From contig CAUYUJ010019931.1 in the NCBI GenBank assembly GCA_963575745.1, forward strand, positions 77,800 to 141,799: a stretch of DNA of 64,000 bases. The letters are read 5' to 3'. The notes beneath the pieces are model-generated. The model saw nothing but the letters and a program-made list of their open reading frames with translations. It was not told the DNA's origin and did not search any database. Positions 1 to 10,412 of the stretch are shown here, piece by piece (position 1 is the first letter of the stretch; each line of letters opens with the position of its first letter). A program made the translations under genes and the position numbers. Source of the stretch: Prorocentrum cordatum (Eukaryota > Sar > Dinophyceae > Prorocentrales > Prorocentraceae).

Positions 1-195
1 CACCGCACCCTCACACAAGACGCCGCTGGCCAGAAACTCCTGGCCTCGCAACAGTCACAGAAGGGGTCGGCGGATGTGGCGTAAGCCTGTAGAATCTTGC
101 AAGAGCTTCACGGATTGAGGGCAGGTGGTTTTCATTATCCCAGTGCAACCCTACCTAGGAGTTGGAGCCCCTAGGGGGGAACAAAACATGAGCAG

Positions 196-702
196 TAACG
201 GTAAAGCTGAGCTAAAGCTCAGCTAAAGTTAAGCTACAGCTAAGCTAAAGTTAAGCTGAAGCTAAGCTAAAGCTAAGCTAAAGTGAAGCTAAAGCTAAGC
301 TAAAACTAAGCTAAAGTTAAGCTAAAACTAAACTAAAGCTAAGCTGAAGCTAAAGCTAAAGCTCAAACTAAGCTACAGCAAATTCAAAGCTAATATACAT
401 CTAAGCTACAGCTAAGCTAAAGCTAAGCCATGGCTAAGCTAAGGCTAAGCTAAGGCTAAGCTACAGCTAAGCTACAGCTAAGCTAAAGCTAAGCTGAAGC
501 TAAACTAAAGCTAAGCTAAAGCTAAGCTAAAGCTAAGCTACAGCTAAGCTACAGCTAAGCTCAGATTCAGCTAGGGCTAAGTTAAAGCTAAGCTACAGCT
601 AAGCTAAAGCTAAAGCTAAAGCTAAAGCTAAAGCTAAAGCTCAAGCTAAAGCTAATGCTAAAGCTAATGCTAAAGCTAATGCTAAAGCTAAAGCTAAAGC
701 TA
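196..702. repeat. AGCTAA-type tandem array
   Basis: About 500 bases made almost only of the words AGCTAA and AGCTA in irregular alternation (AAGCTAAGCTAAAGCT and variants). AGCT is self-complementary, so both strands read alike. No reading frame survives in it. Confidence 0.95.
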
Positions 703-829
703 GGGGGCGCAACTGGGGGAACCGCTCCCAGGGGACTGGGGGAACCGCCCGGGGCGCTTTCCACTGCCTGGCCCCTTTAAGCTAGAGAGTAAGAACCCTT
801 CTAGGCAGAGCCTATAGTAGGGAAAAAAG

Positions 830-1110
830 GCTCTCACCTTTAGCGCGGCGAACATTCGTTTCTTAAAAGTTGCAAATGTTTCACGGCTTAAAGGCGGGTG
901 GCTTTTAAAATGTGGCTCTCGCCTTAGCGCCGCGCACATTCGATTGAGGGCGGTTCGTTTTCAAACTGTGACTCTCGCCTCAGCACCGCGCACACTCGTT
1001 TCACAAGAACTTCACGGATTGAGGACGGGTGGTTTTCAAAATATGGCTCTCGAATTAGCGCCGCGTGCGTTCGTATTTAAAATTGCCAGAGTTTCACGGA
1101 ACCAGAAATG
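830..1110. repeat. Degenerate ~80-110 bp tandem repeat
   Basis: Three to four diverged copies of a unit that joins GGCTCTCGCCTTAGCGCCGC, a CACATTCGTTT segment, CACGGATTGAGG and GCGGGTGGTTTTCAAAAT. Part of the unit also stands alone at about 105-140. Related wording recurs at 46.5-47.2 kb and 56.1-56.9 kb, so this is a dispersed family and not a local array. Confidence 0.75.
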
Positions 1111-1417
1111 GCGCCTTCGAAGGATTCGGGATTATGCGGGTGTAACAAGTATGTTGGTTCGTGGTGCTGAAATCCCGAAAATTACGCTCTGGCACGGTTC
1201 CAGATCGTCACAGATCGTCAGGACGCAGCAGTCAGGTTGATCCGTGGTGCGGGAATCCCTAAACAACGTTTTGGTATGCTTCAAGGTCTTCACACGGTTT
1301 TCTTCCAACGAGGCAGTTCCCTCAATGGAAATAGCCGTTGTATGGGGCCTATGAAGACGGAGCTTGGAGGAAGGGTGATTTCCAACATCGTTGATGACCC
1401 TCGGGCTTACACTGGTC

Positions 1418-1497
1418 CTCCTCCTCCTCCTCCTCCTCCTCCTCCTCTATCTCCTCCTCCTCCTCCTCCTCCTCCTCCGCCTCCTCCTCCTCCTAGC
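1418..1497 (+). repeat. (CTC)n microsatellite
   Basis: Nearly pure CTC on the plus strand with a few interruptions. Long proline or glycine runs predicted across it are repeat translation. Confidence 0.95.
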
Positions 1498-1644
1498 CCC
1501 TCCTGGCACGACGGTGGGGCGCAGCGCGGGGGAGCCGCCATGGCTGCGGCATGATGCTCCGGGAGGAGAGGGCGACCAGGCCGGGAAGCGGTGCTCGTCG
1601 GCGAGGTCGTCCAGGGCCTGGTCTGCGGTGAAGGGCGCTGTGAT

Positions 1645-1961
1645 GGACAAGTCGCACAGCGCACGCTGTGCGGGGTCGCTGCTCGGGTGGCGCATGCTGC
1701 TTGGGCGTGGCAGCGCCAAGGTCATCGCTGGCAAGCTGCACAAGTCGAAGGCCATCGGCACCATTGGCTTCAAGCACTTGCGGGGCGTCGACGTGGACTC
1801 GGTCGGCTCAGAGGCGGTCGGCAACGGGTACGCTGAGGTCGGCGTTTTTTTCGGTCAACTGCGGTAAGGGCTGGTCGGAGTGCGTGTACGTCACCCACCA
1901 GGTCGAGCTCAAGCAGCTGGCGGTGAAGGCCATCGAGGTCTGCAAGGACGGGATGTTCTGA
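1645..1961 (+). pseudogene. Possible coding remnant, unknown protein
   Basis: A stretch beginning near an ATG at 1645 reads like protein (for example KVIAGKLHKSKAIGTIGF, then SVGSEAVGNGYAEVG). At a run of seven T around 1845 the frame must change to continue as GWSECVYVTHQVELKQLAVK to a stop at 1959-1961. I recognise no family. The break could be an indel in the T-run, an unannotated intron, or chance open frames in GC-rich DNA. Nothing else in the neighbourhood supports a gene. Confidence 0.25.
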
Positions 1962-2154
1962 GTTTTGGGGCTTTGGGGAGGGCGGTCCTTCCCTGGGGCC
2001 GCCTCTGGGATCGGCCTCCCCATGTGCGCGGGGGGAGGCGGGATCCCAGGGGGCGTCTTGGGCGCTGTCTGCTGGTTGCAGGCGCCAGGGGGGGGCCGCC
2101 CTCCCTTCGCGGGACGCGAGGGAGCTTGCTCCATTTTCCTCATTGTCCTCAATG

Positions 2155-2206
2155 TCCTCCTCCTCCTCCTCCTCCTCCTCCTCCTCCTCCTCCTCCTCCT
2201 CATCCC
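2155..2206 (+). repeat. (CTC)n microsatellite
   Basis: A short pure CTC tract. Confidence 0.95.
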
Positions 2207-2543
2207 TCTCCTACCTATGGTATTGGTGGTGGAAAATCGGCCCATCAAACAAGCTTCAGCAGCGGTTGACATAATCACAGCAGTCAAGAGTGTTCCTGTG
2301 CTGGGCGGGGAGTGCCTCAAGATGTGTCGTAGCTGACGCTTTCAGGATTAGCTATTGCATTTCGGACAGGCCTTCGCGCGCGCTGACACTTGACATGAGA
2401 CCTTCCAGCATCGGGCAGGCGTCAGACCCCACATGGCTTCGCAGAGCGCTGGCTCACCGAAAATCGGCCCCCGCCCAAGGTGCTTGTAGATCGCAACACC
2501 GCATGACTGAACAAGGAGATCGCTCCGCTCGGTCTGAACGATC

Positions 2544-2723
2544 GGGTCACGAAGCGGACATGTTGCCCCGCTCCCGGCCCCTCCTCCCACGATTGGTGCT
2601 CACGTTCCTTACCCTCTTCGGGTTACGAAGCGGACATGTTGCCCCGCTCCCGGCCCCTCCTCCCACGATTGGTGCTCACGTTCCCTACCCTCTTCGTCTC
2701 TCTCTCTCTCTCTCTCTCTCTCC
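2544..2723. repeat. 76-bp tandem duplication followed by (CT)n
   Basis: The segment from GAAGCGGACATGTTGCCCCG to the ACCCTCTTCG end occurs twice with a 76-base offset (about 2544-2619 and 2620-2695) with very few differences. A CT dinucleotide run follows at 2697-2723. Confidence 0.9.
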
Positions 2724-2939
2724 TCCTCCACAAGAGGGGAGGAGATCGAGCCTCGGGCAGGGGCGGCGGCGGCGGCGGCAACGAGCAGGACGAGCTGCCG
2801 ACGGCCGCGAGGCAGGCTCGTCCTCACAGTGCCTCGGTGTTGTCGGCAGAAACGTGGCGCCGGCGGTGCTCCCCCGAAGTATAGAGAAGTGCTCGTCGCG
2901 TGGGGCCTCGTCGCGCCGCATGGTCAGCAGGCAGGGGAG

Positions 2940-3520
2940 GAGTTCGGCGCGCACTCGAAAGGCTTCCAGAAGAGGAGCAAGAATCGCGAGAAGGTGGACC
3001 TCATTAGGAGGGCACCAACTATACACCAACACCGATCCTGGCCAGGATCACCCTGGGCCCAGGATCGGTGTATACGCCCTCCTGCCTTGGGCAAGAAGGC
3101 ATATACACCGATCCTGGGCCCAGGGTGATCCTGGGCCAGGATCGGTGTTGGTGTATAGTTGGTGCCCTCCGAAGGTGGAGGAGGAGTTCAGCGCGCACTC
3201 GAAAGGCTTCAAGAAGAGGAGCAAGAATCGCGAGAGGGTGGAGCTCGTGCAGAGATGGCATCAGCGTGTGTCCATCGTCGTGGCGGCGGCTCACCATGGA
3301 GCGACGTTCACGCCGTCGGGCGGCGGAGAAGAGGGCGGAGGTGGAGGCCCTCGAAATGCAGGTGGTCGAGCTCTGCGGGGTCATCAGCAAGTCGTCGATG
3401 CTGGACGTGGCCCGAGCGTGCCCGCACTTCCGAATGAAGACCTTCCACAAGGAGGAGAACAACCCGGAGAAGGGAGCCAGTGTCACGAGGTTCCATCGGG
3501 ACACGGGCAGATCTGCTCGA
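2940..3520 (+). CDS. Candidate duplicated exon and helical protein fragment
   Basis: A ~65-base block encoding EEFGAHSKGFQKRSKNRE is repeated at about 3180-3250 as EEFSAHSKGFKKRSKNRE, the two copies flanking a 164-bp palindrome. Differences between the copies include conservative protein changes, which favours the plus frame being real. After the second copy, a frame from the ATG at about 3297 reads as a basic then amphipathic helix (AEKRAEVEALEMQVVELCG) and on to ACPHFRMKTFHKEENNPEKG. I recognise no family. The minus strand is also open here, so strand and exon limits are uncertain. Confidence 0.35.
3007..3170. repeat. 164-bp near-perfect palindrome (fold-back element)
   Basis: The outer ends GGAGGGCACCAACTATACAC and its reverse complement lie at 3007 and 3170. 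The arms stay complementary for about 70 bases around a short centre near 3080-3097 (CCTGCCTTGGGC). The element sits between two direct copies of a coding-like block. A related half is present at 57.87 kb. Confidence 0.9.
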
Positions 3521-4116
3521 GAAGTTGCTCATCGTGAAAGGCGTAGTCTACCTTCCAGGGCCGGCTCCGAGGGCGCCACTAGTAGATCGAGAGGTGTCGT
3601 CACTGACCGGGGACGATCGCAAGTGAGAAAGATGCAGTCTAATCTCAGATTCCAGAATCGTTTCCATAGGTAGTGTTTCTCAGAGCGCCTCCGTTAACGC
3701 CTTGAGGGCCCGTTCAGAAAATTCGAACGCCAGGGTGGTTCGGAGCTACCCACAACCAGAGTTGCCTTCAGCACCTGCCGTAGTTCTGCCGCCGCATCAG
3801 TGAGGCGTGAGCAGACGGACGGAACGGGCGTCGTCCAATGATCGTGGTCTGGCGTTGGGGGGGTCGTCGGAGGGGGGAAGACTCGCCCCGTGCCTGAGAG
3901 CCCACCCAGCAGTGCTGCTTGCCCGCAAGCTGGCGTATGGTCAGGGCCAGTGCTGCTCTGCAGAGGGCGGTGCTGGGCTGAGTGCCAGGCAGTGACCTAC
4001 AGTGCTTCTCAGAATCCTTCGAATGTTCGGCAGCGATGCTTGCGAAGTCAGGCCCGTCCGTTGGCAGAGAGCTCATGTGTGTTCCGAGAGTTTCAATCCA
4101 GTCCAGTCCAGTCCCC

Positions 4117-4363
4117 CTCGTCCTCCTCCTCCTCCTCCTCCTCCGTTTCCTCCTCCGCCTCCTTCTTTATCCCTCCTTCTTCTCCACCACCGTCCCTCTG
4201 TTCATCATCATCTTCTCCTCCTCCTCCTCCTCCTCCTCCTCCTCCTCCTCCTCCTCCTCGTCCTCCTCGTCCTCCTCCTCCTCCTCCTCCTCCTCCTCCT
4301 CCTCCTCCTCCTCCTCCTCCTCCTCCTCTCTTCCTCCTCTTCCTCCTCCTCCTCCTCCCCCCC
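4117..4363 (+). repeat. (CTC)n array
   Basis: About 250 bases dominated by CTC with TTC and GTC interruptions. The several 150-400 aa open frames across it are low-complexity translation. Confidence 0.95.
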
Positions 4364-5209
4364 ATCCCCCCATACAACGGAACACCACCTCCACCCCTCT
4401 TCCAGCGGGGGCACGCGAGCCGTGCCGACCATGCGCTGGTTCGCGAAGAAGACGCACGCGCACACGCTCCCGAAAGCACACCAGGTAGATCACGAGGATG
4501 GTGGCGCCCTCAATGGGACCAAAGTGGACCAGGAATACATTCTCCATGCTGCAACGCACCCTCCCGTCCCAAGCCCCCTGTACAGCGCACCCTCCCGCCC
4601 CGAGTCCCCTGGCACGGCGAGGCGCGGCAAAATGCCCAAGTGCTGCCTGGCAGGGGTTCTGTAGTCTCCTGGGGGTCATCCACCATCCCCCCTGGCCCCC
4701 CGCACACAGCCGCCACACAGAACGCTGGGCTGGCACGGTGGCAGACCTTGCGGCAAGCAGCTGGACGGGTCCCTGCAGGCCGCACTGCTCTCACTGCAAG
4801 AGGCGCCCCCTTGAGAGACGCGCGCCCCTGTCGGGAGGAGGTTCGAGGATCGAGGATGTGGCCCAACAGCTTGCCCAAGGAAAACAAGGATCGAGGATGC
4901 AGCTTGCGTTGCGTTATCTCCCAGTTTTGGGGGGACCTCCAGAAGCCTCCAGGAACCTGTGGAGGCCTCGAGAGGCCCCGAAGCCCCCTGAAGAGGGATG
5001 AGAGGAGGAACACGACGAGGAGTAGGAGGAGGAGGAGGAGAAGGAGGAGGAGAAAGGAGAAAGGAGACAGAAGAAAGGAAGTGTGAAAAAGGATGACGAC
5101 GACGGCGCGACAACGATAACGACGAGGGTGAGAAGGAGGATCGGCCGCAGCAGGACGGGAGGCTCTCGGGATGCACGCCTCATCGGTCTGGCCTGGCTGG
5201 CGTGCGAGC

Positions 5210-5300
5210 CTACGCGGGCCCGCACCCCTTCAGCGTGCAAGGCCCGAACTCCTTCTTCCACCCGTGGAAATAGTCCGCGCAACACTCTAACTTTCAGAGG
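5210..5300 (-). pseudogene. Duplicated 3' end of the cysteine-rich gene
   Basis: On the minus strand this reads KLECCADYFHGWKKEFGPC, then TLKGCGPA and stop at 5210-5212. That is the same ending as the neighbouring gene (ADYVHQWRKEFGAC...). The duplicated DNA covers about 5165-5280 against 5307-5420, a 142-base offset. Only the tail is present. It could be an alternative terminal exon or a truncated tandem gene copy. Amino-acid changes are conservative and all tail cysteines are kept. Confidence 0.55.
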
Positions 5301-5351
5301 CTGACGCTCGGGATGCACGCCTCATCGGTCTGGCCTGGCTGGCGTGCGAGC

Positions 5352-5732
5352 CTACGCGGGCCCGCACCCCTTCAGCGTGCAGGCGCCGAACTCCTTCCTC
5401 CACTGATGGACGTAGTCCGCGCACCAGTCCAGCTTGCACAGGGTGTCGGCGCAGCCGCACGTCTCCTCGACCCTGCACACTATGGTCTGGAAGCGCTTGT
5501 GCTCGTCGGGCGGGCAGGCGTCTCCCTCCACAGCGGCCATGGCGACCGCGGTCTCCGGGGCCCTCGCGCGAGGCGGGGACTCGTCCATGACAGCCGCGTG
5601 GGGGGGAATCCTCCAGGACCTCGGCAGGCGGTGGATGTGGCCATGAGCGCCGATCAAAAACGGGTCTTGCGCGAGATGGCACGGCGACCTTACGCGGTGA
5701 CTTACGCGGGCCACCAGCGCGGGACGCCACAT
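5352..5732 (-). CDS. Small cysteine-rich protein, unknown function
   Basis: The open frame is 126 codons from an ATG at 5730-5732 to TAG at 5352-5354. The last ~55 residues look like a real folded domain: eight cysteines, including a C-x4-C-x4-C stretch (CADTLCKLDWC), then YVHQWRKEFGACTLKGCGPA at the C-terminus. The first ~70 residues are Arg/Pro-rich and may be intron or untranslated sequence. An internal Met at MDESPPRA or MAAVEGDACPP may be the true start, or the domain may be an exon of a longer gene. No signal peptide or named family was recognised. The tail duplicated just downstream supports this strand and frame. Confidence 0.55.
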   Translation of the reverse strand: MWRPALVARVSHRVRSPCHLAQDPFLIGAHGHIHRLPRSWRIPPHAAVMDESPPRARAPETAVAMAAVEGDACPPDEHKRFQTIVCRVEETCGCADTLCKLDWCADYVHQWRKEFGACTLKGCGPA

Positions 5733-5858
5733 TGAAGACGAGGGCGCTTACGCGCGAGCTTACTCGGGCAGCTTACGCGCCAATGTCGGCGCAGACGACC
5801 CCGCTGTTTTTGCGTCGCTCACATGGACTCGGCACCCCCGGGGCCCGAACACGTCTAG

Positions 5859-6063
5859 AGGCCTCCTAGATGGGGTCGGAGCAGACGGGATCGGAGGATC
5901 TCGCAGCATCGCCGATGCATCGCCGACACATCTGCGACGGCGGTGATGCACAGGAATCGTCGGCGTGGAGAAAGTCGGGCTCCGCATCAAATCGCATCGC
6001 CGATGCATCAGCGATACGGCGCGGTCCTCCGACCCCACCTACTCCGACCCATGTGGGAGGCCT
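5859..6063. mobile_element. MITE-like element, copy 1
   Basis: Inverted ends AGGCCTCC (5859-5866) and GGAGGCCT (6056-6063) continue imperfectly inward as GGGGTCGGAGCAG-like and CTCCGACCC-like sequence. The interior has repeats of the self-complementary word GATGCATCGGC. No open frame of interest. It shares layout and most of its sequence with the copy at 6416. Confidence 0.7.
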
Positions 6064-6084
6064 AGATCCAGGGCCCGAGCACAC

Positions 6085-6241
6085 GTCGCCGCGCCGTTTG
6101 TTCCCAACGCGCCCAAGCAGACGAAGCCGCCACCAGGGCAAACCAACGACAAACCTTGCGTCCGAGGCGGAATTTGCCTCGGTGGCCGAGGCGCGCTCAC
6201 CAAGACGCAAGGCTGCGCGTCGGAACAAACGGCGCGGCGAC
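6085..6241. repeat. Fold-back element with 20-bp perfect arms
   Basis: GTCGCCGCGCCGTTTGTTCC at 6085-6104 is exactly reverse-complemented at 6222-6241. A second inner pair (CCTTGCGTC and GACGCAAGG) folds inside it. Confidence 0.85.
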
Positions 6242-6415
6242 ACGTCCACATCCACCGCCTGCCAACAGTGTCGACCCCCCCAGCGACGGTCATGGATGAA
6301 AACTCCGCTCTCTGGCCTCGCGCGTAGGTGCGCCTGCGCCGCGGGCGCGGCCAGGGCGAGCAGGGCGGCGAGGAGGACGATCCCGGAGGACTGCATTGGG
6401 CGCTGGCGAGCCAAG

Positions 6416-6655
6416 AGGCCTCCAAAATAGGGTCTGAGCAAAGTGGGGCCAAAGGGTCGCGCCACACCCCCGATGCATCGGCGATGCATCGGCGATGCAT
6501 CGGCGATGCATCGGCCTCGTCGGCGATGCACCGGCGCCATCGGCGTGGGGAAACTCGGGCTCCCAATCGAGCCGCATCGGCGATGCATCGGCGATGCATC
6601 GGCGATACGGCGCGATCCTCCGACACCATCTGCTCGGACCCCACTTGGGAGGCCT
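6416..6655. mobile_element. MITE-like element, copy 2
   Basis: Same ends as copy 1 (AGGCCTCC at 6416 and GGAGGCCT at 6648-6655). The interior carries runs of GATGCATCGGC at about 6471-6520 and again near 6580-6605. Both copies lie in the same orientation 350 bp apart. No target duplication could be recognised. Confidence 0.7.
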
Positions 6656-7373
6656 GGAGAGCCGCGGCTGGGCGCTGGGAATCGGCGCGGTCTGGCCGCG
6701 GCAGCCTTGGGGCCTTGGCGCGAAGAGGGGCTCCGGAGAGCGAAAAGGGCCAGGCCTCCAACGAGATGTGTTCTTGTTCGATCGCGGCGTGTTCACTCAT
6801 TTCGGTCCTCCGCGGCCACCCTCTTCTTTTCCATTCGTCCTCATCAGCCGTCTTCATCTTCAGGTATGGCGTCTGGCCGCACCTCCGTGCTTCGAATGCT
6901 TCGTGTGGCGTTTGGCCACACCCCTTCGCTTCGAGCGTTTCGGGTGGCGGTTGGACACACTTAGGTCGGGCATGTCCTCCTGCAGGCGGATCTGGGGCGA
7001 AGAATGAAACATGGCCTGCAAATTCCCAGAAGTGGACAAAAATAGTCCAAAACACATCGTCCCCTGATAAACTCTTCTTGAAGTACTCCTCCTGCAGAGG
7101 GACACGCCCGATCTTTGCAGGCCGCACCTCTCTTCCTGCCAGCGCGTCCGCCTGGACGCAAGACCTCTGCCCGTCGGGCTGCGCGCCCCGCGCTCGGCGC
7201 GCCCCCCCGCAGGGTGTTCGGGAGCGGCCAAGAGGGGGGGGTCCAAGAGGGGGGGGGTGCCAATCATGACCGGCGGCATGTGCGCGGCCCAGCGGGGGGG
7301 CCAGGGACGCAATGAAATCAGAGGGGGCGCCATGAAATCTGGGGAAATATCATGCCCCCCGCCATGATACTGC

Positions 7374-7650
7374 ACATCGACAAAATGTTGCACCACGTTT
7401 GCTGGGCATTGGCACCTGTGCTGCATTGCTCTTGCCCCCCCCTTTCCCCCCGATTTTAATATTGGGTGCATGGCGAAGAGCCCCTGTTCCGCCCGGGGGC
7501 TCCCGACAAAATGTTGCACCACCGAGCTGTTTCGACCAGCCCGGGTCCGAACCCAATATTAAGATCGGGGGGGAGGGGGGGGGGACACGATTGATACGAC
7601 AGCAATGCGATTTATTGTCGGCGCCAGGTGGTGCAACATTTTGTCGATGT
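7374..7650. mobile_element. 277-bp MITE with 23-bp perfect terminal inverted repeats
   Basis: The left end ACATCGACAAAATGTTGCAC runs to CCAC at 7396 and its exact reverse complement occupies 7628-7650. A subterminal pair (CCCCCGATTTTAATATTGGG and CCCAATATTAAGATCGGGGG) lies inside. A third copy of the terminal word, CGACAAAATGTTGCACCACC, occurs internally near 7503. Non-coding. Confidence 0.9.
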
Positions 7651-7844
7651 ACCGTATCCACCCCCCCCTAGTCATCACCCCCCTCTTTTCCGCCCCGCGA
7701 GGTGTGAACCCGCCGCGCCCGCGATCGCCGGCGCTGCCGGGGAGAGAGGCTCCCTCGCTGCGGCCTCCGGGGGGCCGCCGTCCGGCCCCCGGGCCCAGCA
7801 AGCACACGGATATCCGGGAGGCAGAGCTGCGGTATTAGGAGCTC

Positions 7845-7984
7845 GGCCTCCTCCTCCCTCCTCCTCCTCCCCTCCTCCTCCTCCCTCCTCCCCCCCTCCT
7901 CCCCCTCCTCCTCCTCCTCCTCCTCCTCCTCCTCCTCCCCTCCCCCTCCTCCTCCTCCTCCTCCTCCTCCTCCTCCTCCTCCTG
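7845..7984 (+). repeat. (CTC)n array
   Basis: CTC with C-rich interruptions. Confidence 0.95.
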
Positions 7985-8360
7985 GAAGCCCAACCCTGAG
8001 GCCCCCAGGGTGTTCATGGACTTCTGGTGTGGGGGCCTCTGGGGCCATCTCGGCGGCCCCGAGAGAGCCCACGATGGCCGCAAGATGTCTCCAAGACGGG
8101 CCAAGGTACACCCAAAGCCGCCTAAGATGGCCTCAAGATGGCCCGAGAGGCCCCCAAGAGGCCACCAAGACGGTCCTGGAGGCGACGTCACGTCTTCCGT
8201 CGTAAAACCGTCGAAGCCCAAGAAACCCAGGGCACCCTGGAGGCGAGCAGGGTGCTTCAAGGCATGGGCTTCCACTGCACCCCTGGGGAAGGGGTCGGAA
8301 GCTCTGGGGCGCCGGTGTCCCAAAAACGTATCGGAGGATGTCTGCAGCCACATCAGACGC

Positions 8361-8576
8361 GCAATCACGTTTCCAAAGAGCCCGCGAGAGACTCACCGAG
8401 ATGGCCCAAAGAACCCAAGATACACCGTGCCGTCGTCGACACTGGCTACCGAGCGACGCCCCCATCATGCAATCACGTCCCAGAGAGCACCAGAAGAACA
8501 CAGCGTGCTGTCGTCGACATAAGCATCAAAGCCACAATGCCAGCCGCCCACCACAAGCAGCAGGAGGAGCGCGACG
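8361..8576. repeat. 108-bp imperfect tandem duplication
   Basis: GCAATCACGT begins both copies (8361 and 8469), and CCGTCGTCGACA or CTGTCGTCGACA recurs in each. The copies are diverged. No coding function recognised. Confidence 0.6.
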
Positions 8577-8945
8577 TCCCCTGATTCGAATTTCCGCCTC
8601 GCGTGCGCCTTCTTCCTGACAGAACGAAAGGGTACACCCCGAGACCGCTGCTCCCCAAACCTCTCCCGGGGCGCGTTCCGACCAGGATTCCGAAGCGAGT
8701 CCAGCCGTGTCGGCGAGTGCAGCCCAGGAGGCCCCAAAGGTGGAAAGGAGGCAGGGGGGAAGGGTGTCGGCATCGAATTTGCTGCTGTGACTTCTTAACG
8801 GCGTGGCTGCAGCTTTGATCCACAGTGCAGCACATAGAGGCTCAAGGAGCCCCACGCTCGATGATTGCGCGGACCCCAACGTCCAGCGTGGTAGAAAAAC
8901 ACGACGTCGCAAAACAACACAAAAGAACTCGAACTCGGCTACAAA

Positions 8946-9210
8946 CTAGGCCTTTCGCGCCAAGCCCATCAGCAGGGGCCCTACCCAAATCATTGGATAC
9001 CGGATGTTTCTGGTCGCGATCGGTCGCGACCGATGTGCACTCCAAATCGGTCGCGACCAGACGCGACCGATCGGTCGCAACCGATTTGAAGCAACGCCGT
9101 CGCGACCGATCCCGGAATTCGAAGCGACATCGGCAGCGACCGACCTCGTCAGTCGCGACCGAAAAACTCCAGCATCCAATGACTCGGACAGGCGTCGGTT
9201 GGAGGCCTAG
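8946..9210. mobile_element. Element with AGGCCTAG ends and GGTCGCGACCGAT array
   Basis: CTAGGCCT at 8946 and AGGCCTAG at 9203-9210 bound a ~265-bp unit. From about 9015 to 9165 the interior repeats the palindromic word GGTCGCGACCGAT in various states. The plan resembles the two GATGCATCGGC elements at 5.9-6.7 kb, with a different internal word. Confidence 0.55.
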
Positions 9211-9608
9211 AAATTGGCACCAACACCAACAGAGGGGGTTGCCTCCTCATCGGGGAAGACGATCCTAGCTCTCGGTGTGTCGGTGGCAATATAGTTCGGT
9301 CACCTCCAAAGCCAGAATACTACCACCATCACCGAGATCGAGATCTTCTTCCCCCGGTGGAAGCACACCGCCGATCTTGGTGTTGGCGTCAAATCTCTAT
9401 GCGGGACGGGAAAATGACCACCGCCACTGCTTCTTGTTTGCGCCGCCTTCCAGCTGGCCGAAACAGAAGCAGTGGTTGTGGTTATTTCCCTGGTGCCAAG
9501 CTTAACGAACATGACCACAACCACTGTTTTGTTTCTGCTGGCTGGAAGGCGGCAAGAAAAGAAGAGCAGTGGCTGTGGTCGTTTTCCCGTCCCGCACTCT
9601 AGGCCTCC
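9201..9608. mobile_element. Element with 11-bp inverted ends and a large fold-back
   Basis: GGAGGCCTAGA at 9201-9211 is reverse-complemented at 9598-9608. Within it, 9401-9595 folds into two ~80-base arms: GCGGGACGGGAAAATGACCA on the left and its near reverse complement ending at 9595, both including GCCGCCTTCCAGC. The centre is TTTCCCTGGTGCCAAGCTTA. Confidence 0.65.
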
Positions 9609-10183
9609 CCCCTCAGGGCGTGGCAGCAGAAAGCGCCAGGCGGCCGGGTCGGGGCCCCTCACCTCCACGCCTGGGCGGGTCCAACGTCAGCCCTAAACGG
9701 TGCTTTTCGTTTTCGTGTTGTTTTCGTTCCCTCGTTTTGCCTGCAGTCCACCTCTACCGCAACACGAAGTCGAAACGAAAATGGCAAATGGAATCGCCAA
9801 AACACGGTTTAGGTCCAGCCCTGAGCTAGCAGAGGGAAAAGTCCAGACGTCCGGCGTCTAGGAAGAATCGAGACGGAGGCGTTTCAGAAATGTCGGCCTC
9901 TGGGAGCCCTTATACCCAGAGATACGACGTCGTGAGTTTTCAATACGGGGTCCCCGGAAGTCTCGACCCATTCCCCAGGACCGGCTTTTCATCCTGAGTC
10001 GTTTTGTTGACGGTCCCGGGGCCCGGCGAGGGCTGCCAGAGGCCGAAAATCGAGAAAAACCTCCGTCTTGATTTTGTTCAATACGTCGGAGGTCTGGGTA
10101 CCAGACCTCAGGGCCGTCAACAAGAGCGCATCTTATACGATTCGCGACAACGACCATTACCAGGGATGTCCCCCCCCGTCTGG

Positions 10184-10267
10184 TAACGTCACGGTTCGCG
10201 GCGGCGCCGTTTGGCATTGCTGGGGGGAGCTACTTCCCAGACGGCGCCGCCGCGAATCGTGACGTTA
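10184..10267. repeat. Fold-back with 31-base arms
   Basis: TAACGTCACGGTTCGCGGCG... at 10184-10214 pairs with 10237-10267 with two mismatches. A 22-base loop separates them, and poly-C runs flank both sides. Confidence 0.85.
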
Positions 10268-10412
10268 ACGCCCCCCCCCATCCCGCCCCCCCCCTCCCCC
10301 CCCTGGTGACGGCCGGCATCGCCAGGGGATTCCAAAAAAAGGGGCTCCAGACAACTCGGGAGGAAAAGCCGGTCCACAGGAGATGGTCCGATCGAGCAGT
10401 CGGGGGCCTTAG

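Noticed and set aside
8138-8584. Plus-strand basic protein near 8.1-8.6 kb
   Set aside because: Composition is Arg/Pro/Thr-rich in all frames, and the stretch contains a 108-bp tandem duplication; no conserved wording.
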